From NCBI GenBank assembly GCA_029964075.1, contig CM057138.1, forward strand, positions 13,138,932 to 13,202,931: a DNA stretch of 64,000 bases. The letters run 5' to 3'. The stretch comes from Patiria pectinifera. Lineage: Eukaryota; Echinodermata; Asteroidea; Valvatida; Asterinidae. The notes under the pieces are model-generated. The model was not told the DNA's origin. It saw only the letters and a program-made list of their open reading frames with translations, and did not search any database. Shown here one piece after another: positions 40,901-52,900 of this stretch (within the stretch, counting starts at the first letter, position 1; each line of letters begins with the position of its first letter). Made by a program: the position numbers and the translations under genes.

Positions 40901-43900
40901 CTTTACAAAAAATATGATTCCAGAATCAAGACCTATTCACCCCTTGACACCCAACTGTCATTGAATTGTCACAAATAGATGATCTCCCTCTGAGGTACTT
41001 GTTCTAGAGTAAGTAGTAGGCATATTGTGGAAATAGTTATTGAGTGAACTCTCGGCACATTCTATATAAGCCTAGAATCAGTAAGATTTAATTTGTACCT
41101 CGTTTCAGAAACACAGGAATAGAAACACATTATAAACAACTTTTGATTTTTTGGTTGATCTCTTCGGATTGAGGATAAAAAAGAAATATGCACTCTACCA
41201 TGGGGAAACTTTGAAAATCGAGAAATCTTGCCCGAAGATCGCCTTCTTGTGGCCTTCCAATGGTGTACATGTATTTGAGTTAGTACTAGGCTCGAGTCAG
41301 TTCCAAAATAATTGCAAATTAACATATTGTTAAAATCGTTGCACTGAACTCTCGGCACATTACATTTGCCCCTAGAATCAACCACCACACCAGGATCAAC
41401 CACTGCTCCAGTATCAACCAACCCTCAGGTATCAACTATCCCTCCAGTAGCATCCACCGCTTCGGGGTCAACTACTCCTCTAGTATCCACTACAATTTCA
41501 ACATCTTCCATCCCAGATGGACCTCCCACTTCATCACCAACCACCGCTCCAGTAACAACCATCTGCCAATGTGGTGAGTGATAATTTGACATCCTTTCTT
41601 AATAAAATGACAATTAAATCATGAGCATAACTATAGCAGGACACGTCCAAAAGGATGTACTACTCAGTTGGGTTTTGATGGTGTTAGAAAAGAATGAAAT
41701 GCTAGCTTGGCAACGAAAAGTGAATTCTATCAATCCATGTGTGTCTTTACTGGTGTGTCATTGATGTATTTTTAACACAAAACTTGAAGTTAAGTCAACT
41801 CTTCTTAATACGAGCTTGGCCAGCATTAAAATAACAAATAACGCACATGCTCATTTAAATGTACTGTCTTGAAGAAAACAACACCAATTCCTTGTAAGGA
41901 TGATTCTGAAAAACCCGTTAATTTTTTTTCGCAGATGGAGAACCCCCAGTTGTCACTGTTCCAACTGTTGCAGATCAATGCATTCATGAATCTCAAGTTC
42001 CTTTGTCTGTCACATGGGATGAAGTCACTGCAACAAATATTTCTGCTGAAAACATCAGTTGTACAGACGCTGAGGGAATCGTGGTTTCTCTGACTGGAGC
42101 CTCATTTGGAGTAGAATGTCACACAGTGACCTGCATCATTACTCTCCCTTGTGGATGCAAAATAGAAGAATCCTTCTATTTCTATATAACAGGTAACATT
42201 TTTATTCGATTTAGGTATAAACTGAACCAGCATGACCAACTAAACATGTATGATTTGTATCATTGACGAAGGTATCATCTTTGGGTGTTATTTTGAACAT
42301 ATGATTACATGGGAGTAGATATGTTCAATGAAAAAAATAACAACAAACAGTTGGATGTTACAGTTTCTTTTATGAACTGTATAGCATGTCTCTGTATCTC
42401 ATCTGCATGATATAAAGGAAGCAATAGTAGGCCAACACATTCTGAGATCAAACGAAATCAGTGGATACAATTTATCCCACGATTATATGAGAGAACCTTG
42501 TCAATCACATTTTTACATCCTGGAACATGTATACGTACAATTGTCTTTATAAGAGTGCATTATGTTGCTTAACAGCAATACCTACAATAACTGTGCCAAC
42601 TGTTGACGATCAGTACATTGAGCCTGGACAAGCATTACTACCAGTGACATGGGATCAAGTGAACGCAACCAGCACAGATGGTCAAGCAATCAACTGTACG
42701 GATGATGCAGGAGGAAGCAATGTTACAGTCACAGGAGGAGCCTTTCCAGCAGGGTCTCATAATATAACCTGCACTGTGACCAATAATGGTGATTGCACGT
42801 CATCAGCACACTTCACATTCGATGTAATCGGTAAGATTTAATTGGAAATTCACACGTTGGAATGTAAGACATATGGGGGAAGAAACACAAGCTGTATTAT
42901 TTGTTATTACTTCTGTCTGCTGATTGATGGCATACGTGTATTCCTAAAACCACTCTAAGGTTAAAGAGTCCAAGTTTCATGGAAAGGCCAGTGACCAGAG
43001 TACTCAAAATCCAGCTCCTATAAAAATAGTCAAAATTATATTTAAAAAAATGGAAACATAGGGTTAGATTGTGATCCCTTTACGAACTGAGTCTCTGAAA
43101 ACGAGAACAAGTGTCAGAAAAGCACGCCTTTGAGGTGCCCAATTAAGGCCCTGTAAATGATTCATTTATTGTTAAGTCTTATCTAATACAATTATTTTGT
43201 CTTCCGAAGAACTGACTGAAGCATCAATGTCTTTATTAACCATCATTGAAACAATGTTTGTCTGATTTAACAGTGTCAAGCACCCCTCTAGTAACATCCA
43301 CCACGCCTGTATCAAGCACCACTTCAGGATCAACCACCATTCAAACAACTACCACCGGAGATGGACCTCCCTCAACAACGACAGTCACCACTTCAGGTAA
43401 GATTACATCAATCCCTTTTCTTTAAAAAAAATTTTGCCACGGGTCAGCCACCTACCGTTCCAGAAACAGCCAGAATTCATCATGTAAATTCCATTGGATA
43501 TTTTCTAAAAGCAATGTAAGATTAACAACTAACGGAAACCAACTTCATATTCTGAAAATGTCGTCTCTTCTAAACTGACCTCACCCTTTACAAAAAATAT
43601 TATTCTAGAATCAAGACCTATTCACCCCTTGACACCCAACTGTCATTGAATTGTCACAAATAGATGATCTCCCTCTGAGGTACTTGTTCTAGAGTAAGTA
43701 GTAGGCATATTGTGGAAATAGTTATTGAGTGAACTCTCGGCACATTCTATATCAGCCTAGAATCAGTAAGATTTAATTTGTACCTCGTTTCAGAAACACA
43801 GGAATAGAAACACATTATAAACAACTTTTGATTTTTTTAAAAAAGGTTGATCTCTTCGGATTGAGGATAAAAAAGAAATATGCACTCTACCATGGGGAAA

Positions 43901-46900
43901 CTTTGAAAATCGAGAAATTCTGCCCGAAGATCGCCTTCTTGTGGCCTTCCAATGGTGTACATGTATTTGAGTTAGTACTAGGCTCGAGTCAGTTCCAAAA
44001 TAATTGCAAATTAGCATATTGTTAAAATCTTTGCACTGAACTCTCGGCACATTACATATGCCCCTAGAATCAACCACCACACCAGGATCAACCACTGCAC
44101 CAGTATCAACCAACCCTCAGGTATCAACTATCCCTCCAGTAGCATCCACCGCTTCGGCGTCAACTACTCCTCTAGTATCTACTACAATTTCAACATCTTC
44201 CATCCCAGATGGACCTCCCACTTCATCGCCAACCACCGCTCCAGTAACAACCATCTGCCAATGTGGTGAGTGATGATTTGACATCCTTTCTTAATAAAAT
44301 GACAATTAAATCATGAGCATAACTATAGCAGGACACGTCCAAAAGGATGCACTACTCAGTTGGGTTTTGATGGTGTTAGAAAAGAATGAAATGCTAGCTT
44401 GGCAACGAAAAGTGAATACTATCAATCCATGTGTGTCTTTTCCTGGTGTGTCATTGATGTATTTTTAACACAAAACTTGAAGTTAGGTCAACTCTTCTTA
44501 ATACGAGCTTGGCCAGCATTAAAATAACAAATAACGCACATGCTCATTTGTACTGTCTTGAAGAAAACAACACCAATTCCTTGTAAGGATGATTCTGAAA
44601 AACCCGTTAATTTTTTTTTCGCAGATGGAGAACCCCCAGTTGTCACTGTTCCAACTGTTGCAGATCAATGCATTCATGAATCTCAAGCTCCTATGTCTGT
44701 CACATGGGATGAAGTCACTGCAACAAACATTTCTGCTGAAAACATCAGTTGTACAGACGCTGAGGGAAACGTGGTTTCTCTGACTGGAGCCTCATTTGGA
44801 GTAGAATGTCACACAGTGACCTGCATTATTACTCTCCCTTGTGGATGCAAAATAGAAGAATCCTTCTATTTCTATATAACAGGTAACAATTTCATTCGAT
44901 TTAGGTATAAACTGAACCAGCATGACCAACTAAATATGTCTGATCTGTATCATTGACTAAGGTATTATCTTTGGGTGTTATTTGGAGCATATGTTATATG
45001 GGAGTAGATATGTTCAATGAAAACAACAGAATTTTGGATGTTACAGTTTCTGTTATGAACTGTATAGCATGTCTCTCTACCTCATCTGCATAATATAAAA
45101 ATAGCAATAGTAGGCCAACAAATCCTGAGAACAAATGGAATCAGTGGGTACAATGTAACTCACGATTATTTGAGAGAACACATCGTGGAACATGTATACG
45201 TGATATTGTCTATATAAGATTGCATTATGTTGCTTTATAGCAATACCGACAATAACTGTGCCAACTGTTGACGATCTGTACATTGAGCCTGGACAAGCAT
45301 TACTACCAGTGACATGGGATCAAGTGAACGCAACCAGCACAGATGGTCAAGCAATCAACTGTACGGATGATGCAGGAGGAAGCAATGTTACAGTCACAGG
45401 AGGAGCCTTTCCAGCAGGGTCTCATAATATAACCTGCACTGTGACCAATAATGGTGATTGCACGTCATCAGCACACTTCACATTCGATGTAATCGGTAAG
45501 ATTTAATTGGAAATTCACACGTTGGAATGTAAGACATATGGGGGAGGAAACACAAGCTGTATTATTTGTTATTACTTCTGTCTGCTGATTGATGGCATAC
45601 GTGTATTCCTAAAACCACTCTAAGGTTGAAGAGTCCAAGTTTCATGGAAAGGCCAGTGACCAGAGTACTCAAATTCCAGCTCCTATAAAAATAGTCAAAA
45701 TTATATTAAAAAAAAATGGAAACATAGGGTTAGATTGTGATCCCTTTACGAACTGAGTCTCTGAAAACGAAAACAAGTGTCAGAAAAGCACGTCTTTGAG
45801 GTGCCTTATTAAGGCCCTCTAAATGATTCATTTATTGTTAAGTCTTATCTAATAAAATAATTTTGTCTTCCGAAGAACTGACTGAAGCATCAATGTCTTT
45901 ATTAACCATCACTGAAACAATGTTTGTCTGATTTAACAGTGTCAAGCACCCCTCTAGTAACACCCTCCACGCCTGTATCAAGCACCACTTCAGGATCAAC
46001 CACCATTCAAACAACTACCACCGGAGATGGACCTCCCTCAACAACGACAGTCACCACTTCAGGTAAGATTACATTAATCCCTTTTGTTTAAAAAAAAATT
46101 TGCCACGGGTCAGCCACCTACCGTTCCAGAAACAGCCAGAATTCATCATGTAAATTCCATTGGATATTTTCTAAAAGCAATGTAAGATTAACAACTAACG
46201 GACACCAACTTCATATTCTGAAAATGTCGTCTCTTCTAAACTGACCTCACCCTTTACAAAAAATATGATTCCAGAATCAAGACCTATTCACCCCTTGACA
46301 CCCAACTGTCATTGAATTGTCACAAATAGATGATCTCCCTCTGAGGTACTTGTTCTAAAGTAAGTAGTAGGCATATTGTGGAAATAGTTATTGAGTCAAC
46401 TCTCGGCACATTCTAAATAAGCCTAGAATCAGTAAGATTTAATTTGTACCTCGTTTCAGAAACACAGGAATAGAAACACGTTATAAAAAACTTTTGATTT
46501 TTTGGTTGATCTCTTCGGATTGAGGATAAAAAAGAAATATGCACTCTACCATGGGGAAACTTTGAAAATCGGGAAATCTTGCCCGAAGATCGCCTTCTTG
46601 TGGCCTTCCAATGGTGTACATGTATTTGAGTTAGTACTAGGCTCGAGTCAGTTCCAAAATAATTGCAAATTAGCATATTGTTAAAATCGTTGCACTGAAC
46701 TCTCGGCACATTACATATGCCCCTAGAATCAACCACCACACCAGGATCATCCACTGCTCCAGTATCAACCAACCCTCAGGTATCAACCAACCCTCCAGTA
46801 GCATCCACCGCTTCGGGGTCAACTACTCCTCTAGTATCCACTACAATTTCAACATCTTCCATCCCAGATGGACCTCCCACTTCATCACCAACCACCGCTC

Positions 46901-49900
46901 CAGTAACAACCATCTGCCAATGTGGTGAGTGATAATTTGACATCCTTTCTGAATAAAATCACAATTAAATCATGAGCATAACTATTGCAGGACACGTCCA
47001 AAAGGATGTACTACTCAGTTGGGTTTTGATGGTGTTAGAAAAGAATGAAATGCTAGCTTGGCAACGAAAAGTGAATACTATCAATCCATGTGCGTCTTTT
47101 CCTGGTGTGTCATTGATGTATTTTTAACACAAAACCTGAAGTTAAGTCAACTCTTCTTAATACGAGCTTGGCCAGCATTAAAATAACAAATAACGCACAT
47201 GCTCATTTAAATGTACTGTCTTGAAGAAAACAACACCAATTCCTTGTAAGGATGATTCTGAAAAACCCGTTAATTTTTTTTTCGCAGATGGAGAACCCCC
47301 AGTTGTCACTGTTCCAACTGTTGCAGATCAATGCATTCATGAATCTCAAGCTCCTGCGTCTGTCACATGGGATGAAGTCACTGCAACAAACATTTCTGCT
47401 GAAAACATCAGTTGTACAGACGCTGAGGGAAACGTGGTTTCTCTGACTGGAGCCTTATTTGGAGTAGAATGTCACACAGTGACCTGCATTATTACTCTCC
47501 CTTGTGGATGCAAAATAGAAGAATCCTTCTATTTTTATATAACAGGTAACAATTTTATTCGATTTAGGTATAAACTGAACCAGCATGACCAACTAAACAT
47601 GTATGATCAGTATCATGACTAAGGTATCATCTTTGGCTGTTATTTTGAACATATGTTATATGGGAGTAGATATGTTCAATGAAAAAAAGTACCAACAGAA
47701 ATTTGGATGTTACAGTTTCTGTTATGAACTGTATAGCATGTCTCTCTACCTCATCTGCATAATATAAAAATAGCAATAGTAGGCCAACAAATCCTGAGAA
47801 CAAATGGAATCAGTGGGTACAATGTAACTCACGATTATTTGAAAGAACACATTTTACATCGTGGAACATGTATACGTGAAATTGTCTATATAAGAGTGCA
47901 TTTTGTTGCTTTGTAGCAATACCGACAATGACTGTGCCAACTATTGACGATCAGTACATTGAGCCTGGACAAGCATTACTACCTGTGACATGGGATCAAG
48001 TGAACGCAACCAGCACAGATGGTCAGACAATAACGTGTACGGATGATGCAGGAGGAAGCAATGTTACAGTCAGAGGAGGAGTCTTTCCAGCAGGGTCTCA
48101 TAATATAACCTGCACTGTGACCAATGCTGGTGATTGCTCAACATCAGCATACATCACATTTGATGTAATCGGTAAGATTGAATGTGTTATTGACATTGTA
48201 TTACAATAAAAAAACGTTGAAGAGGCGAGACAGTGTCGAACACTTTTTACTTCTTTTGCCTGCATTTTCATCACTGGTTCTTTTCTCAACTTGTTCTAGA
48301 TCACCGCTTACTTACGTTTAGACAAATGTTCTGCTGGTTCAACAAAGATTCGAATAACACTTCAGGAACTTCAGCTTGTTTGAACCCAGAGCAAGTTCTA
48401 GAATTCATAAAAAAACATTACTATCACAGAACAGACAAGTCACACCATACGTGCTATAACGATGAAACCTGGACAATAAATTTCAAAGTCAGAATAAATT
48501 TCGTTACTTTATTCTTTGCATCATCTTCATGAGACGTCCAAAAATTCCCGACATGACAGAAAAGGTGGGTTCAAATAGATGCTAACTAACTCTTGAAAAA
48601 CAGTATGACTTAAAATTGGTCCAAATCACATCATAACACTTACTCAATCAGCCCATCAATAAATTATTGTCGTATTGATGTTTAATTTTAACATTTAAGG
48701 TAATTCAACCAATCTACCAACAATTAGGGACTCAAGGCGCTGGTAATTATTTCCATTTTTAAAGACAGGTAAATGAAGGTTATGTACCACCTGTATAAAG
48801 GTGCTGCGGCACATAATTATTGCAGCCACCGTGTCAGAAACACCGGTGCATACCCCTTCTCCTAGCGATAACTGTTACTGGGTTCTACATGCATTACACA
48901 ACACACAGGACCTACGGCTTTACTTCGCATCATAATAGGCGCCTTGCTCAAGAGTACAAGCACCACGTTACCTGTCAGGATTCGAACCAACGCACCACGG
49001 CACACGAACCGAAAAGCGTAACCATTGGACCACATTACCCCAATTTTGCTCTCATTTGTTTTGTCACTGAACTTCAAACAACCATTCCAGAAACAAACAA
49101 CCTATTTTATGTAACTTGATATATTTTTTTACCGGATGTTATTTATGAATGCAAACAAAATATGTGTTTGCCCACGTTTAGGTACATACGTTTAAAGACC
49201 AATTAGTGCCTGGAAATAGTCATCAGTATAGATCTAATTTCATATTTCCCGTTCAACCCCCACCAGAAACACCAAATACAGAAGCAGCACGACTTACCTC
49301 CACTCAAGGAACATCCACCTGTGGTAATTGTAACATCTGTCTTTGTTTCTTTTTAAAGTTCTGCCACGAAGTCATTTTGTCAAGTGTGATTTAGCGTAGT
49401 TTCTGAAAGGTTGGCTTCGTACGCCAATATGCTATTTTTCGATGTATGCATAATTTACATTTTTATTCGATACATAACACTTAAATGTACAACTCGGCCA
49501 TGAAGACGGGAACAGGACCATTTGTTCTTTTGAAGTATGAATTATTGTATCAAAAGCAATTTCATCCTCAACGCAAATCTTTTCATGGCATAATGTCTTG
49601 TAATTTTCAAAATTGAAACTGATTGATGTTGATCAATAATCCTCATTTACACAGCGACACCTATTGTGAATGTGCCAACGGTGAGTTCTACGTGTGTAGC
49701 TGTTAGTGGATCTACAGCCTCTGTTACTTGGCCAGCCGTAACTGCCACCAATGCTGCGGGAGGGAGCATCTCTTGCAGTGATTCTGGAGATGGAGCCAGT
49801 GTGACAACAACTGGTGGAACCTTTGGAGTAGGATCGCATACAGTCACGTGCGCTGTAACTAATTCTGGCAGTTGCACAGGCTCCAATAGCTTCACGTTTG

Positions 49901-52900
49901 TTGTAGCAGGTATTGAGCATGTCTGTATTCAAGTCAATTGGCCAAAGTGCTGTGAAAATAGATCGCGTCGTCGTCTGAAAATTTTGGCAGCATAGCGAAG
50001 ACATTAGGATACTGCCACCATAGGGTTTGATAGCTAAGTAGCTGGCTAAGCACCAGTTAAGGTTTATGGATGTTTGAGTCCCGCTTCAGTCCATTCGTAT
50101 ACACACAACCTAATATGTATTATATTGGCTCCTCTTGCGTTCCCTTTTACTGATAAAAAAACAACATTATCCTTCATGAGTGATCCCTGTTCGCCTTACC
50201 CAAGTCAAGACATCGACAAATTAGAAGACTGTAAAGAGAGATATCAAAAGTCCAGTTGAAAGAGCACCTGTGCAGTATTCCAGAGACCACAGTTCTAGTT
50301 CCAATAGTCTTTTCTTTCAAGCTTTTCGTGTATCACATTTTGAAAATAATACATATTGGACACATTGTGATTGACACAGTTTCTCCGTCTGTGACCGTGC
50401 CAACGGTGGGTCAGCAGTGTACCGATGAAGGCTCCACTACAAAAACTGTGGCATGGACCACTGTGACTGCCACCGATGCTGTGGGTGCAAGCATCACTTG
50501 TTCTGATTCTGGAGATGGAACTGGAGTGTCGACCTCTAGTGGAACCTTTGGAGTAGGATCACATATAATCACCTGTAGTGTAACCAATTCCAATGGCTGC
50601 TCAGGCTCAAGAAGCTTTACTTTCTTTGTGTCAGGTATAAAACATTATGTTCTGTAGTTGGTGCATATTTTTCATGTCGTTGGCTAAAAAAAATACATCT
50701 CTTACAGTTCATGGAAGAATTTGCTTCTCACAGGATATAACCTTAAACAGTGGGTGAAGACATCCTTCTATCATAAGTAAAACAGTTAAGAGGTGACTGT
50801 TTGATTTTGGATTATTTATTGCATCAGGTGTGATGACATTAAACAGTGTGCTACAATATCCATGCCCATTTTACTACTTGTCTTTACGCTTCCATCTTAC
50901 CTGATAAACAACCTCAACTAAATGTGTAAAACACACAAAACACCCGCATCTAAGTGTTTTTGAATTTAAAGTTGCACTCTGTTTGTGTTGTTCTTTTCTC
51001 CCAATAGCTTCACCATCAATTTCAGTGCCCGTGGTCCCTGTTCATTGCACCATTCCAAATCAGGTGACAACTACAGTGTCATGGGTTTCAGTTACTGGCA
51101 CCAACACCAACGGTCAAACCATTCAGTGTACATCAGGTGGATTGCCTGTGCTTCTGGTTGGAAGTAACTTCCCGGTAGGAAGTCACACCGTAACCTGCAC
51201 AGTTACCAATAACGGTGGTTGCATGGCATCAAAAAGCTTCGCAGTTGATGTTGTAGGTGAGACTTGCATCTCTGTTATCTTAGTCTTTGAGGAAGACGGG
51301 TACTCCAAGCAATTAAAGAAGGGAGCAAAACCGCTTATTTACGTTGTATTAGAACACAACATGTCATCAACTACAAATTTTGGGTCCAGCTAGTCCAGGA
51401 AAGCCTTATGATATGTTGTACTCCCCTTTAAGTATGCTATTTGTGTGGAATCAGCAGTGTTGTAGTCGAGTACTTTTTTTCGAGTACCGAGTACTGCCGA
51501 GTACTTAGGTAGCCGAGGACGAGTACGAGTACGAGTACGAGTAGTTGTACCTCCGAGTACAAGAACAGGTCTCCGAGTACGAGTACTCTTACTTTCGAGT
51601 ACGAGTAGAGTACGACTACCTTACTTCCGAGTACGATTTCTCCACAAGCCAATCAACCATTTCAAACTGAAAGTATCGATAAAATAAGGCCATGGTGTAT
51701 AAAGCCAGGCCATTTCCCACGAGTACTGCTATTCGAGTACGAGAACTTTGCTACCCAAGTACGAGTACCGTCATTTCCAGTACGAGTACTTTGACATTTG
51801 AGTACGAGTACGAGTACGAGTGCTCAAAAAAAAGTACTCGAGTAGTACTCGAGTACGAGTACTACAACACTGGGAATCAGTTCGCTTTGACAGTTGGCCA
51901 CAGAACGTGCAGTTCAATTAACACGTGTACTACATTGTAATTACATTGTATTTATTCCCTGATGATCAGGCTTTAAAAACAAGCAGTGGCGGAGTGCAGG
52001 GAATAACAGACATGGCGGTTGAGGATGGAGCCTGGAAACATGTAAAGGATTAAACTTCATCTAGATCCGCATTGCGAGTACTTTTGATTTGTATTATTTG
52101 TTGTGTCCGCAGCATCTCCATTTCTAACAGTGCCCAATGTGGGCGACCAGTGCACTGATTTCGGTGTAGCTACCGCCACTGTGAGCTGGCCTGCAGTCTC
52201 TGGCACCAACCTGGGTGGACAAGCCATCTCATGCAGTGAAGGAGGAATTGCCGTGCCTCTCAGTGGCGGTATCGCCTTTCCTGTGGGCGCTCACACCGTG
52301 ACCTGTCAGGTCTCCAACAATGGTTGTGCCGTTTCGGAAAGCTTCTCGTTCACTGTCCGACGTAAGTAAGAAAGCATATTAAAATTCTCGTTCACTGTTC
52401 GACGTAAGTGAGAAAGTACACTAAAATTGTATGTGGAGTGCCTTGACTTACTGTGAGGGCAGCCATGGTTCTTGTGGTTTATTTAAGCTACTTTGCTCGA
52501 AAAAATGCGAAGATGTTTTGTGGAATGGTTTATTTGCCCTATGAGCAGGGGTAGTAATAATAATGATGTAGCACCTTGAGCACCAAGGCTGGTGCAGATG
52601 CGCGCTATACAAATACACATGAATATTGCTTTGAGGGTTACATTACCATCTGATAGCAATGCAACATATTTTCAAACCTCTATAGTACACCCCTCAACAG
52701 TGAAAGAGGAGGCAATGAAAACATTTGAGTACCACACTTTCATTCTAGCACTATACTGTGGGAAGAATATTCGGATATGTGCCTTATCAAATGAAATCGG
52801 TCATCCTGGACGTTTGTTCACTTTTCTAACCACTCAGGATCTCCGATTCTTAACCTGCCAACCGTCGCCGATCGTTGTGCAGTCTCGTGGTGGGTGTATG

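Noticed and set aside
38371-46772. Conserved ~119-residue minus-strand frame and ~60-residue plus-strand frame in cassettes 2-5
   Set aside because: They lie over intron and linker 2 sequence and are conserved only because the cassettes are recent duplicates. No domain, and length and frame vary in cassette 4.
48297-48410. Possible exon after TTGTTCTAG (DHRLLTFRQMFCWFNKDSN)
   Set aside because: The acceptor looks acceptable, but no phase-compatible donor follows and the sequence has neither linker nor HYR character.
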